Assembly: GCF_003387475.1 (NCBI RefSeq)
Contig: NZ_QUNO01000013.1
Location: 342,916 to 406,915, forward strand
Direction of reading: 5' to 3'
Length of the DNA: 64,000 bases
From: Kutzneria buriramensis
GTDB taxonomy: Bacteria > Actinomycetota > Actinomycetes > Mycobacteriales > Pseudonocardiaceae
In this document: positions 45,501-53,630 of the stretch, piece by piece
Numbering within the stretch: position 1 is the stretch's first letter
Layout of the letters: each line of letters begins with the position of its first letter
Translations under genes and position numbers: made by a program
The notes under the pieces: model-generated
The model's database searches: none
Told to the model about the DNA's origin: nothing
The model's input: the letters and a program-made list of their open reading frames with translations, nothing else

Positions 45501-48014
45501 GCGCGCATCGCGTCCGCCGCGGTCAGCTTCGACGCCTTCGGCAGCGCGCTGCGGGGGCTCGCCGAGCTGGCCGGTGGCGACGAGGCGGTCGACGCCGACA
45601 TCTACCTGGCGTGGGAGAAGCAGCCCGAGGACTTCGACGCGATGGCGGCGGAGCTGCACGAGGTGATCGCCGCGCACCCGCTGCCGGTGCAGGTCCGCCG
45701 GGTCACGGCGACCGTCGCCGGCCGGGGTGGCGCCGTCATGCACCACCACTTCACGTTCCGGCCGTCCACCACGGGGATGACCGAGGAGCGGCTGATCCGC
45801 GGTCTCCACCCGTACATCGCGCAGCGGATGCAGCTGGAGCGGCTGCGCAAGTTCGACCTGACCCGCCTGCCGTCCTCCGACGAGGAGGTGTACCTGTTCC
45901 GTTGTGTGGCAAGGGAGAACCCCGCCGACGACCGGCTGGTCGCCTTCGCGCAGGTGCGGGACCTGACCGAGCTGCGTGAGCACGACGGCCGCCTGGTCGC
46001 GCTGCCCACCGCCGAGGACACCGTCGCCACCTGCCTCGACTCGATCCGGCGGGCCCAGTCGCGGCGTCCGTCGAAGAACCGGTTCAACACCAACCGGATC
46101 GTCGTCTACGTCTGGCCGGTCAGCGAGGTGACCCGCGAGGAGCTGGAGATGATCGCCGGCCGCGTGCTGCCGACCACGGCCGGCGCCGGGCTGGAGGAGA
46201 TCCTGTTCATCGCCCGTCAGCGTGACCCGGAGACCGGGGAGCTGACGAAGATCGCCGTGCGGATCGCGTTCGACGCGACCGGCGGCACCACGCTGTCGGT
46301 GGACGAGCCGCCGGTGGACGCGGTCGAGCCGCTGGACGACTACCGGCTCAAGGTGATGCGGGCCAGCAGCCGGAACACGGTGTACCCGTACGAGCTGACG
46401 GGGCTGCTGGGCGACTTCACCGAGCACGACCTGGATTCCTCGTTTGCCTTGGTGCCGGTGGATCGGCCGAAGGGGCGCAACACGGCGGCGATGGTCGCCG
46501 GTGTGGTGAGCACGCCGACCGAGCGGTACCCCGAGGGCGTCAAGCGGGTCGTGCTGCTCGGCGACCCGACCAAGTCGCTGGGCGCGCTGTCCGAGCCGGA
46601 GTGCCGGCGGGTGATCGCCGCGCTGGACCTGGCCGAGCAGATGAAGGTGCCGGTCGAGTGGTTCGCGCTGTCCTCGGGCGCACGGATCTCCATGGAGTCC
46701 GGCACCGAGAACATGGACTGGGTGGCGGCGGCGCTCAAGCGCATCGTCGAGTTCACCCAGGACGGCGGCGAGATCAACATCGTGGTCGCGGGGATCAACG
46801 TCGGCGCGCAGCCGTACTGGAACGCCGAGGCGACGATGCTCATGCACACCAAGGGCATCCTCGTGATGACGCCGGACTCGGCGATGGTGCTGACCGGCAA
46901 GCAGGCGCTGGACTTCTCCGGCGGCGTGTCCGCCGAGGACAACTTCGGCATCGGCGGCTACGACCGGGTGATGGGCCCGAACGGGCAGGCGCAGTACTGG
47001 GCGCCCAGCCTGGCCGGCGCGCGGGATGTGCTGATGGCGCACTACGAGCACACCTACGTGGCGCCTGGGGAAGTCGGGCCGCGCGCGGCGGGTTCCGGCG
47101 ACCCGGTGGACCGGGACATCTCCTCGTTCCCGCACGTGGTCGAGGGCAGCGACTTCGCGACCGTCGGCGACATCTTCTCCGCGGCGTCCAACCCGGACCG
47201 CAAGAAGCCGTTCGACATTCGCACCGTGATGCGGGCGGTGGCCGACCAGGACCACCCGGTGCTGGAGCGGTGGGCCAGCATGGCCGACGCCGACACGGCG
47301 GTCGTGCAGGACGTGCACCTCGGCGGGCAGCCGGTGTGTCTGCTCGGTATCGAGTCGAAGTCCGTGCAGCGGCGCGGTTTCCCTCCCACCGACGGCCCCG
47401 ACTCGTACACCGCCGGCACGCTGTTCCCGATGTCGTCCAAGAAGGCGGCGCGGGCGATCAACGCCGCCAGCGGGAACCGGCCGCTGGTGGTGCTGGCCAA
47501 CCTGTCCGGGTTCGACGGGTCGCCGGAGTCGATGCGCAAGCTCCAGCTGGAGTACGGCGCCGAGATCGGGCGAGCCATCGTCAACTTCGACGGGCCCATC
47601 GTGTTCTCGGTGATCTCGCGGTACCACGGCGGGGCGTTCGTCGTCTTCTCCAAGGCGCTGAACCCCCGGATGACGGTGTTGGCCGTTGAGGGTTCGTTCG
47701 CTTCCGTGATCGGCGGCGCGCCGGCTGCGGCGGTTGTCTTCACGCTGGAGGTGAACCGGCGGACGGCGGAGGACTCGCGGGTTGTGGAGCTTGAGGGTCA
47801 GCTCGCGGAGGCTTCCGGGGCGGTGCGGGCGGAGTTGAGCGCCCGGTTGGCCGAGGTGCGGTCTTCGGTGCGGACCGAGAAGCTGTCGGAGATGGCCGCG
47901 GAGTTCGACCGGGTGCACAGCGTGCACCGGGCGGTGGAGGTCGGTTCCGTGGACGCGGTGGTGAGCGCGGCGGAGCTGCGGCCGCGGATCATCGAGGCCA
48001 TTCGCAAGGGGTAG
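42582..48014 (+). CDS. Single-chain biotin-dependent acyl-CoA carboxylase (BC + BCCP + carboxyltransferase), actinobacterial type
   Basis: A 1,810-aa multidomain carboxylase with all catalytic parts on one chain, like eukaryotic acetyl-CoA carboxylase. Biotin carboxylase lies at ~1-450 (ATP-grasp loop TAGGGGRGIRKV, EVNTRLQVEHPITE). The biotinyl domain has the attachment Lys620 in VLESMKMETV. A ~600-residue central region precedes the carboxyltransferase at ~1240-1780 (LALSSGARISMESG, QALDFSGG, SKKAARAINAA, SRYHGGAFVVFSK). It would make malonyl-CoA or a related acyl-malonyl-CoA extender unit for lipids or polyketides. GCAGGAGG is 9 nt before GTG 42582. A terminator follows the gene. Confidence 0.9.
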   Translation: MFSRVAIVNRGEAAMRLIHAVRDLSAETGRRIETVAFYTDADRNATFVREADLTYDLGPASARPYLDHAKLEKALVESGADAAWVGWGFVAEDPAFAEVCEKVGVTFVGPSADAMRQLGDKIGAKLIAEEVGVPVAPWSRGEVATLEDALTAGANIGYPLMLKATAGGGGRGIRKVTSADELADAYERTSQEALRAFGSGVVFLERLVTGARHVEVQVISDGDTAWALGVRDCSVQRRNQKIIEESASPVLSPTQTAELKASAERLAVKVGYRGACTVEFLYHPGEKLFAFLEVNTRLQVEHPITEITTGTDLVRLQLHVAAGGKLTGEQPAELGHAVEARLNAEDPDRDFAPSPGRIARLDLPAGPGIRVDTGVSEGDTIPADFDSMIAKIIAYGRDRDEALARLRRAMSETKVIIEGGATNKSFVLDLLDQPEVIDASADTGWIDRVRGEGRLVSHRHSSVALAAAAIEAYEEEERVERQRLLSTAFGGRPQVQHESGRPLDLKLRGVGYRVRVARVGATRFRVAVEAGEDVRTADVVLDRFDHHTGQILVNGSRHSLLTGTHGPIHLVEVDGVAHRISRDEGGVVRSPAPALVVATPVEVGDEVEAGAPIIVLESMKMETVLRAPFKARLKERPVSVGSQVPTGAPLMRLEPIADDSEEDAGPVETVELDLPAAPAVVPVAERLARGQEDLRNLLLGFDVDPLDERRVLADYVAAREEADDRPLAEELALLDVFADLAELSRNRPTGEEESHSYSAREYFHTYLQSLDVERAGLPEAFQAKLSKALAHYGVTELERTPELETAVFRIFLALQRAASDATVVMTLLRSWLNELPPDETLREPTGLALERLVSATQVRFPVVSDLARGVVFAWFGQPLLRRNRARVYAAVRNHLRHLDAHPDSPDRAERIAEMVRSTEPLVRLLGQRLIRAELDNATMLEVLIRRYYGNKGTTDVHRSEVAGCTFVVASRAGARIASAAVSFDAFGSALRGLAELAGGDEAVDADIYLAWEKQPEDFDAMAAELHEVIAAHPLPVQVRRVTATVAGRGGAVMHHHFTFRPSTTGMTEERLIRGLHPYIAQRMQLERLRKFDLTRLPSSDEEVYLFRCVARENPADDRLVAFAQVRDLTELREHDGRLVALPTAEDTVATCLDSIRRAQSRRPSKNRFNTNRIVVYVWPVSEVTREELEMIAGRVLPTTAGAGLEEILFIARQRDPETGELTKIAVRIAFDATGGTTLSVDEPPVDAVEPLDDYRLKVMRASSRNTVYPYELTGLLGDFTEHDLDSSFALVPVDRPKGRNTAAMVAGVVSTPTERYPEGVKRVVLLGDPTKSLGALSEPECRRVIAALDLAEQMKVPVEWFALSSGARISMESGTENMDWVAAALKRIVEFTQDGGEINIVVAGINVGAQPYWNAEATMLMHTKGILVMTPDSAMVLTGKQALDFSGGVSAEDNFGIGGYDRVMGPNGQAQYWAPSLAGARDVLMAHYEHTYVAPGEVGPRAAGSGDPVDRDISSFPHVVEGSDFATVGDIFSAASNPDRKKPFDIRTVMRAVADQDHPVLERWASMADADTAVVQDVHLGGQPVCLLGIESKSVQRRGFPPTDGPDSYTAGTLFPMSSKKAARAINAASGNRPLVVLANLSGFDGSPESMRKLQLEYGAEIGRAIVNFDGPIVFSVISRYHGGAFVVFSKALNPRMTVLAVEGSFASVIGGAPAAAVVFTLEVNRRTAEDSRVVELEGQLAEASGAVRAELSARLAEVRSSVRTEKLSEMAAEFDRVHSVHRAVEVGSVDAVVSAAELRPRIIEAIRKG

Positions 48015-48032
48015 AACGGGTTGAGGTCTGGT

Positions 48033-48068
48033 GCGGTCCGCTCGGGTTTCCGGGCGGGCCGCTTTTTT
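48033..48068 (+). terminator. Rho-independent terminator after the carboxylase
   Basis: GCGGTCCGCTCGG (48033-48045) pairs with CCGGGCGGGCCGC (48050-48062) with two T-G pairs, a four-base loop and a T6 tail. Confidence 0.85.
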
Positions 48069-48154
48069 GTCACGGCCCGACCGTTCGTGCCGACAATGCG
48101 CACCCTCCGCCCAACCGCTCCGTCGGACGCGCCACCGCCTGTTAGCTTGCGGAT

Positions 48155-49276
48155 GTGCGCATCCTCTTCTCCGGCACCGGCATCCATGGACACTTGCTGC
48201 CGATGATGCCGCTGGCTCGGGCATTCGCCGCTCGCGGCCACGCCGTCGGCTTCCTCACGTCCTCGCAGGCGACAGACCTGGTCAAGCCCGAGGCCTTCGA
48301 TCTGCTGGCCACGGAGATGACGATCGCTGACGCCGTCGCGGACACGCTGCGCGCCACGGGCATCGACATGATCGACAAACCGGAGCCGCGAGGCGCCGCG
48401 TACATCTTCGCGGGCAGCGCGGTGGACCTGTCGGCCGAACCAGCGCTGGCCATGGCCGGCGACTGGCGACCCGACCTCCTCGTCCACGAGATCTCCGACC
48501 ACATCGGCCCGGTGGTCGCCGCCGCGCTCGGCACCCCCGCGGCGATGTTCGCCTACGGCCCGCGCCGGCCGGACGAGTACACCGCCGCGATGGACGAGGT
48601 GGTCGCGTCCAGGTACGCCGACCGCGGCCTGATCCGCGTCCCGCCGCTTCGCTACGTCGACATCTGCCCGCCGTCGGTCAACTATCCGGAGTGGCGGCCG
48701 CCGGCCCCGCGTCAGCTCCTGCGACCCGAGGCCTACCGCCAGCCGTGGTCGCAGCCGCAGACCGTGCCGGCCAAGGGCGACAGGCCCCGGGCCCTGGTCT
48801 CGTTCGGAACCGTCTTCGGCCGCGCGGAGCAGTTGTCGCCGCTGGTCGACGCGCTGGTCGAACGGGACCTGGACGTCGTCGTCACGCTCAACGCCGACGC
48901 CGATCGGTTCGATGTGGACCGCACCCGTGTCCACCTCAGCCGGTTCGTGCCACTGGAGACGCTGCTCGTCGGCGTCGACGTCATGGTCACCCACGGCGGC
49001 GCCGGGACCACGCTGGCCGCGCTCGCCCATGGCGTGCCCCTGGTCGTGCTGCCCCAGGGCGCCGATCACCCGCGGCAGGCCGAACGCGTGGTCAACGCCG
49101 ACGCCGGCATCGCGCTCGTCGGCGACGAGGCGACGCCCGACGCGGTCGCGGCGGCGGCGATCCGCGTCCTCACCGACCCGGTGATCCGGGCTGGCGCCGC
49201 CCTCGTGCGCGACGAGATCGCGGCCATGCCGTCGCCCGACGACGTGGCGCGGATACTGGAGACCACCTGGTCCTGA
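48155..49276 (+). CDS. Glycosyltransferase, MGT/EryCIII-like (GT-B, GT1-type)
   Basis: A 373-aa GT-B fold enzyme. The N-terminus MRILFSGTGIHGHLLPMMPL is the acceptor side, and the nucleotide-sugar-binding motif is VTHGGAGTTLAALAHGVPLV followed by PQGADHPRQAERV (about 285-320), typical of macrolide and aglycone glycosyltransferases. It would attach a sugar from an NDP-sugar to a small molecule or lipid; macrolide self-inactivating enzymes belong to the same group. GTG 48155 is the only good start. No sugar-biosynthesis cluster is nearby, so an acceptor cannot be proposed. Confidence 0.88.
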   Translation: MRILFSGTGIHGHLLPMMPLARAFAARGHAVGFLTSSQATDLVKPEAFDLLATEMTIADAVADTLRATGIDMIDKPEPRGAAYIFAGSAVDLSAEPALAMAGDWRPDLLVHEISDHIGPVVAAALGTPAAMFAYGPRRPDEYTAAMDEVVASRYADRGLIRVPPLRYVDICPPSVNYPEWRPPAPRQLLRPEAYRQPWSQPQTVPAKGDRPRALVSFGTVFGRAEQLSPLVDALVERDLDVVVTLNADADRFDVDRTRVHLSRFVPLETLLVGVDVMVTHGGAGTTLAALAHGVPLVVLPQGADHPRQAERVVNADAGIALVGDEATPDAVAAAAIRVLTDPVIRAGAALVRDEIAAMPSPDDVARILETTWS

Positions 49277-49353
49277 CCGCCCGGGCCGAAAACCTTGCCG
49301 CCCCACACCTCCCGCCACCGTATCGTTTGAACAGTCAACTACGATTCCAACGC

Positions 49354-50052
49354 ATGGCTGCCAGTTTTCCGACCGTTGTGCTGGTGCACGGCGCGTGGCA
49401 CGGACCGTGGTGCTGGGACGACGTCCGCACCCGGCTCACCGACGCCGGCATCCCGTCCGCGGCGGTCTCCCTCCCCAGCTCCACGCCCCGCCTGGGCGGC
49501 CTGAACGACGACGTCGCCGCGCTCAATGCGGCCCTCGACGACCTCAACGGCCCGTTCGTCATCGCCGCCCACTCCTATGGCGGCATCCCCACCACCGCCA
49601 TCGCCGCCACCCGCATCGACGTCGTCCACACGATCTACGTCTGCGCCTTCGCGATCCCGGCCGGCGCCAGCCTCCAGGGCATGGTCGGCGGCCAGCCCCT
49701 CGACTGGTGGCTGCCCAGCCCGGACGGCCAAAGCCTCACCACCACCGACCCCGAGAGCCACTTCTTCAACGCCTGCACCCCGGCCGAGGCGGCGACGGCC
49801 GCGCCCAAGCTCACCCCGCAGTCGACACGCTCCTTCCAGGACCCCCTCCCCAAGGCGGCGTACGGCCAACTACCCGCCACCTACGTCGTCTGCACGCGCG
49901 ACGGCGCCATCCCCACCCCGGTCCAGCACGGCATGGCCCGAAGACTCGGCGGCACGACCCTCGAACTCGACGCGGACCACAGCCCCTGGCTGAGCCGCCC
50001 GGCCGAACTCGCAGCCATCATCTCCGGTGTTGCAGGGAGCATCTCAGCATGA
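49354..50052 (+). CDS. Alpha/beta-fold hydrolase
   Basis: A 232-aa soluble hydrolase. The oxyanion motif LVHGAWHGPWCWDDV is at residues ~9-23. The catalytic Ser is in AAHSYGG (nucleophile elbow about 71-77), Asp in CTRDGAI and His in DADHSPWLS near the C-terminus. It resembles EstC/salicylate-esterase-like proteins. The substrate is unknown. ATG 49354 is preceded by a TTTGAACAGTCAAC stretch with short inverted arms. Its stop overlaps the next small gene as ATGA, so the two are co-translated. Confidence 0.88.
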   Translation: MAASFPTVVLVHGAWHGPWCWDDVRTRLTDAGIPSAAVSLPSSTPRLGGLNDDVAALNAALDDLNGPFVIAAHSYGGIPTTAIAATRIDVVHTIYVCAFAIPAGASLQGMVGGQPLDWWLPSPDGQSLTTTDPESHFFNACTPAEAATAAPKLTPQSTRSFQDPLPKAAYGQLPATYVVCTRDGAIPTPVQHGMARRLGGTTLELDADHSPWLSRPAELAAIISGVAGSISA

Positions 50053-50318
50053 CAAGGTCCACTATGGACATGACGGCCGACGAACTCGCCGCGGAACTGG
50101 ACGCCCTCACCCCGCCTCCGTTGCTGCGCGCGGAGTTCCGGAACGAGTACGACGTCGTCCGTCGCGAAGCCGACAGGTCCGGCGACCTCATCGGCACCCG
50201 CATCCTGCTGGCCAAGTGGCGTGGCGTCGTCGCCGCCGAGCAGAAGGACCCGGGCATCTCCCACCGCGTCCTGGCCGAGGCCGCCGCGCTGGCCGATGAG
50301 GCACGCCACCGCGACTGA
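50049..50318 (+). CDS. Small helical protein of unknown function
   Basis: An 89-aa hydrophilic, mainly helical protein (MTADELAAELDALT, then two Arg/Ala/Glu-rich helices). No family is recognised. ATG 50049 overlaps the hydrolase stop by four bases, so it is probably co-expressed and may be a partner or regulator of the hydrolase. There are no transmembrane or Cys-rich features. Confidence 0.65.
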   Translation: MTRSTMDMTADELAAELDALTPPPLLRAEFRNEYDVVRREADRSGDLIGTRILLAKWRGVVAAEQKDPGISHRVLAEAAALADEARHRD

Positions 50319-50401
50319 CCGACCTTCGACGGCTGTTGCGCGCCGACCACTACTCCTAGCGTCCCCTTCGTCACGGCACGGATCCGCGCGAAGGAGATCG
50401 G

Positions 50402-52597
50402 ATGCTTCGGTTAGCAACGGCCGTCGTGCTCGTCAGCACCCTGGTCGTTCCCTCGGCCCACCCCATGGACGACGACGATGACGGTGGCCCGGCGGCCCCC
50501 GCCGACTACAGCTACGTGCAGAAAACGGTGCCGGGCCAGACCCTTCCCCGGCACGCCTACGACATCGCCGCAGCTCAGGCCCGCCACCTGCCGAAGGTCG
50601 GCGGCGCCTGGCAGTCGCTCGGTCCGACCAACATCGGCGGCCGCGTGGTCGGCCTGGCCATGGACCCGACCACCACCGACGCCTTGTACGCCGCCTCGGC
50701 GAGCGGCGGCCTCTGGCGGTCGACGGATGCGGGCCGCACCTTCACCGCCGCCTGGCCCCAGGATTCGACCCAGGCGATGGGTGCCGTCGCGGTAGCGCCC
50801 AACGGCACTGTCTACGTCGGCACCGGCGAGCCGAATCCGGGCGGCGGCAGCGTCACCTACGAAGGCACCGGCGTCTACCGCTCCACCGATCACGGCGCGA
50901 ACTGGCAGCAGGTCGGCCTCCCCGACTCCGGCACCATCGGCGCGATCGCCATCGACCCGACCAATCCGCAGCGGATCCTCGTCGCCGCGAACGGCTCGCT
51001 GTACAACGCCGGTGGCGATCGCGGCGTCTACCTCAGCTCCGACGCCGGCAGCACCTGGCACAAGGTGCTCGATGTGCCCAACGCGTTCACCGGAGCCGTC
51101 GACGTCCAGTTCGATCCGGCCGACCCGCACCGCGTCTACGCCGCGCTCTGGGATCACCGCCGGCAGCCCGACCAACGGGTTTACGGCGGCGTCGGCTCCG
51201 GCCTGTACCGCTCGACCGACAGCGGCGCCACCTGGCAGCAGCTCGGCGGCGGGCTGCCGGCCACCGGCCCCGACGTCGGCCGCTACGGATTCGGCATCTC
51301 CGCCTCCCAGCCCGGCCGGATGTACGCCATCGTCGGCACGACCGCCGGCTCCTACGGCAGCGCCTACACCTCGGCCGACGCCGGCGCCACCTGGACGCGC
51401 CTGCCCGACGACGCGGAGCTCGTCGACTCGCAGTCCAGCTACAGCTGGTGGTTCGGCAAGATCTGGGTGGACCCTACCGACGCCAACCACGTGCAGCTGG
51501 CCGGCGTGCCCCTGGTGACCTCGCACGACGGCGGCAAGACGTGGACCGCCGACGACGCCGTGCACTCCGATCAGCACGTCATCGTCTGGGATCCGCGCCA
51601 TCCGAAGCGGGTGTACCTCGGCAACGACGGCGGCGTCTACCGGTCCGACAGCAACGGCGACGGCGGCTGGACGCACGCCACCGTCGAGCCGTTCACGCAG
51701 CTCTACAGCGTGGCGATCACCGCCGCGGACACCTCGCGCGTCTCCGGCGGCGCGCAGGACAACGGATCGCTGCGGTCGTGGGGCGGCACGCGGTTCAACG
51801 AGTACTTCGGCGGTGACGGCCAGGAGAACCTGATCAGCCCGGCCAATGACAACATCGTCTTCGCCTGTCTCCAGTACGGCGAATGCGCGCGGTCCACCAA
51901 CGGCGGCTCCTCGATGACCGACTTCACCGGCGCCACCACCGCCGACCGCCGCAACTGGCTCACCCCCGTCCAGTTCGACCCCACCAACCCGAAAGTCATG
52001 TACTACGGTGGAAACCGGCTCAACCGCTCCACCGACGGCGGCGTCACCTGGACCGCGATCAGCCCCGACCTGACCGGCGGCCCCGGCAAGGACGACTTCC
52101 CGTTCGGCACCATCACCACCGTCGCCGCGGCCACCGACCAGCACACGGTCTGGGTCGGCACCGACGACGGCCGGGTCTGGGTCACGCACAATCTCGGCGC
52201 CACCTGGACCAACGTGCTCACCGGTCAGCCCTGGGTGACGCGGGTCGTCCCGGATCCCCAGAGCCCGAACTCCGCCTACGTCACGTTGTCCGGCTACCGG
52301 TCCGGCTCCGCCCAGCCGCACGTGCTGCGCACCACCGACAGCGGCGGTCACTGGACGGATCTGTCCGGAAACCTGCCGCAGGCGCCCGTGAACACCCTCG
52401 TGATCGGCGCGGGCGGCATCCTCTACGCCGGCACCGACCAGGGCGTCTTCACCGGCACGGCGGGATCCGCCCAGTGGGCCCGGCTGGGCCAGAACCTGCC
52501 GCTGGTGCCGGTCGACGACATCGCCTACGACCCGTCGCACCACCGCCTGGTGATCGCCACCTTCGGGCGCGGCTTCTACTCGCTCACCGTCGCGTGA
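50402..52597 (+). CDS. Secreted beta-propeller protein with Asp-box (BNR/GH74-like) repeats
   Basis: A 731-aa exported protein with a short signal peptide (LRLATAVVLVSTLVVPSA). At least eight Asp boxes are visible, such as STDAGRTF, STDHGANW, SSDAGSTW, STDSGATW, SADAGATW, SHDGGKTW and STDGGVTW, distributed as in sialidase/GH74/sortilin-type propellers. Catalytic residues for xyloglucanase (two Asp) or sialidase (Arg triad, Tyr/Glu) are not evident to me, so an enzyme activity is unproven. The D-rich PMDDDDDGG follows the signal. It lies just upstream of chitosanase, suggesting extracellular polysaccharide use. Confidence 0.82.
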   Translation: MLRLATAVVLVSTLVVPSAHPMDDDDDGGPAAPADYSYVQKTVPGQTLPRHAYDIAAAQARHLPKVGGAWQSLGPTNIGGRVVGLAMDPTTTDALYAASASGGLWRSTDAGRTFTAAWPQDSTQAMGAVAVAPNGTVYVGTGEPNPGGGSVTYEGTGVYRSTDHGANWQQVGLPDSGTIGAIAIDPTNPQRILVAANGSLYNAGGDRGVYLSSDAGSTWHKVLDVPNAFTGAVDVQFDPADPHRVYAALWDHRRQPDQRVYGGVGSGLYRSTDSGATWQQLGGGLPATGPDVGRYGFGISASQPGRMYAIVGTTAGSYGSAYTSADAGATWTRLPDDAELVDSQSSYSWWFGKIWVDPTDANHVQLAGVPLVTSHDGGKTWTADDAVHSDQHVIVWDPRHPKRVYLGNDGGVYRSDSNGDGGWTHATVEPFTQLYSVAITAADTSRVSGGAQDNGSLRSWGGTRFNEYFGGDGQENLISPANDNIVFACLQYGECARSTNGGSSMTDFTGATTADRRNWLTPVQFDPTNPKVMYYGGNRLNRSTDGGVTWTAISPDLTGGPGKDDFPFGTITTVAAATDQHTVWVGTDDGRVWVTHNLGATWTNVLTGQPWVTRVVPDPQSPNSAYVTLSGYRSGSAQPHVLRTTDSGGHWTDLSGNLPQAPVNTLVIGAGGILYAGTDQGVFTGTAGSAQWARLGQNLPLVPVDDIAYDPSHHRLVIATFGRGFYSLTVA

Positions 52598-52658
52598 CCG
52601 GCCGTGCCGGCGGCCCGTGCGGGGTCGCCGGCGCGGATCACGAGCAGCGCTCGCACCC

Positions 52659-52687
52659 TTGACATCGTAAGGATTGTTCACGAATAT
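52659..52687 (+). promoter_or_regulatory. Putative chitosanase promoter
   Basis: TTGACA (52659-52664) is a consensus -35, followed after 17 bp by GAATAT (52682-52687), an imperfect -10. It faces the chitosanase gene, whose GTG is 54 bp downstream of the -10. The stretch is AT-rich relative to the window. I saw no palindrome of the CsnR type described for Streptomyces. Confidence 0.65.
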
Positions 52688-52740
52688 GAAAGCCCGCCGC
52701 CGAAGACAACCTCCAAACCCTGCCCACTGGAGACACTTCG

Positions 52741-53586
52741 GTGCCAACTTCACACACCGCGCGCGCCCTCACGGCCGCGATCGCGGGCTCCCTGCTCGCG
52801 CTCTGCACGGCCGCCGTGCCGTCCGCAGCCGCCTTCGCCACCACCTCCGTCACGGCCCACCAGGCCCAGGACGAGGGTGACCTGAACGATCCCGCGAAGA
52901 AGGAGATCGCAATGGAGCTCGTCTCCAGCGCGGAGAACTCCTCGCTGGACTGGAAGGCCCAGTACGCCTACATCGAGGACATCCACGACGGGCGCGGCTA
53001 CACCGCCGGCATCATCGGCTTCTGCTCCGGCACCGGTGACATGCTCGAACTGGTGCGGGACTACGCCCAGCGCGAGCCCGGCAACGTCCTCGCGAAGTAC
53101 CTGCCGGCGCTCGAAGCCGTCAACGGCTCCGAATCGCACGACGGCCTCGACCCGACGTTCAAGGACGACTGGGCGTCCGCCGCGAGCGATCCCGTCTTCC
53201 AGCAGGCCCAGAACGACGAACGGGACCGCGTCTACTTCGACCCGGCGGTGAGCCAGGCCAAGCAGGACGGCCTCGGCGCGCTCGGGCAGTTCATCTACTA
53301 CGACGCGATCGTCATGCACGGTCCCGGCACCGGCGGCACCTCCTTCGGCGGGATCCGGGCCACCGCCATGCAGAACGCCCAGACCCCGGCCCAAGGCGGC
53401 GACGAGGTGACCTACCTCAACGCGTTCCTGGACGCCCGAAAGGCCGCCATGCTCACCGAGGCAGCGCACAGCGACACCACGCGCGTCGACACCGAGCAGC
53501 GGGTCTTCCTCAACAACGGCAACCTCGCCCTGAACCCGCCGCTGCACTGGCAGGTCTACGGCCAGCCCTTCGACATCGACGGCTGA
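52741..53586 (+). CDS. csn: Secreted chitosanase, GH46
   Basis: A 281-aa exported chitosanase. After a signal peptide (ARALTAAIAGSLLALCTAAVPS, cleaved in the A-rich segment near 35-40) the mature part carries VSSAENSSLDWKAQYAYIED and IHDGRGYTAGIIGFCSGTGD, the GH46 active site. The catalytic pair is E65 (acid) and D83 (base), separated by 18 residues as in Streptomyces sp. N174 (Glu22/Asp40). The fold includes QAQNDERDRVYFDPAVSQA and the GGDEVTYLNAFLDARK segment. It degrades chitosan outside the cell. A TTGACA promoter and a 3' hairpin bracket it. Confidence 0.95.
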   Translation: MPTSHTARALTAAIAGSLLALCTAAVPSAAAFATTSVTAHQAQDEGDLNDPAKKEIAMELVSSAENSSLDWKAQYAYIEDIHDGRGYTAGIIGFCSGTGDMLELVRDYAQREPGNVLAKYLPALEAVNGSESHDGLDPTFKDDWASAASDPVFQQAQNDERDRVYFDPAVSQAKQDGLGALGQFIYYDAIVMHGPGTGGTSFGGIRATAMQNAQTPAQGGDEVTYLNAFLDARKAAMLTEAAHSDTTRVDTEQRVFLNNGNLALNPPLHWQVYGQPFDIDG

Positions 53587-53593
53587 CACGGCC

Positions 53594-53625
53594 TCGGGGG
53601 CTGCCGCCGAGACGGCAGCCCCCGA
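53594..53625. terminator. Bidirectional terminator between chitosanase and the NRPS-like gene
   Basis: TCGGGGGCTGCCG (53594-53606) and CGGCAGCCCCCGA (53613-53625) are perfect 13-bp reverse complements with a CCGAGA loop. It is placed between two convergent stops. Confidence 0.85.
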
Positions 53626-53630
53626 CGGCA

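Noticed and set aside
42561..48224. A 1,887-aa minus-strand frame across the carboxylase
   Set aside because: The reverse frame lacks any recognisable motif and mirrors the carboxylase codons; the plus-strand gene has complete BC, BCCP and CT domains.
48155..53586. A natural-product glycosylation cluster around the MGT glycosyltransferase
   Set aside because: No NDP-sugar biosynthesis, PKS or aglycone genes lie nearby; the neighbours are a hydrolase, a propeller protein and chitosanase.
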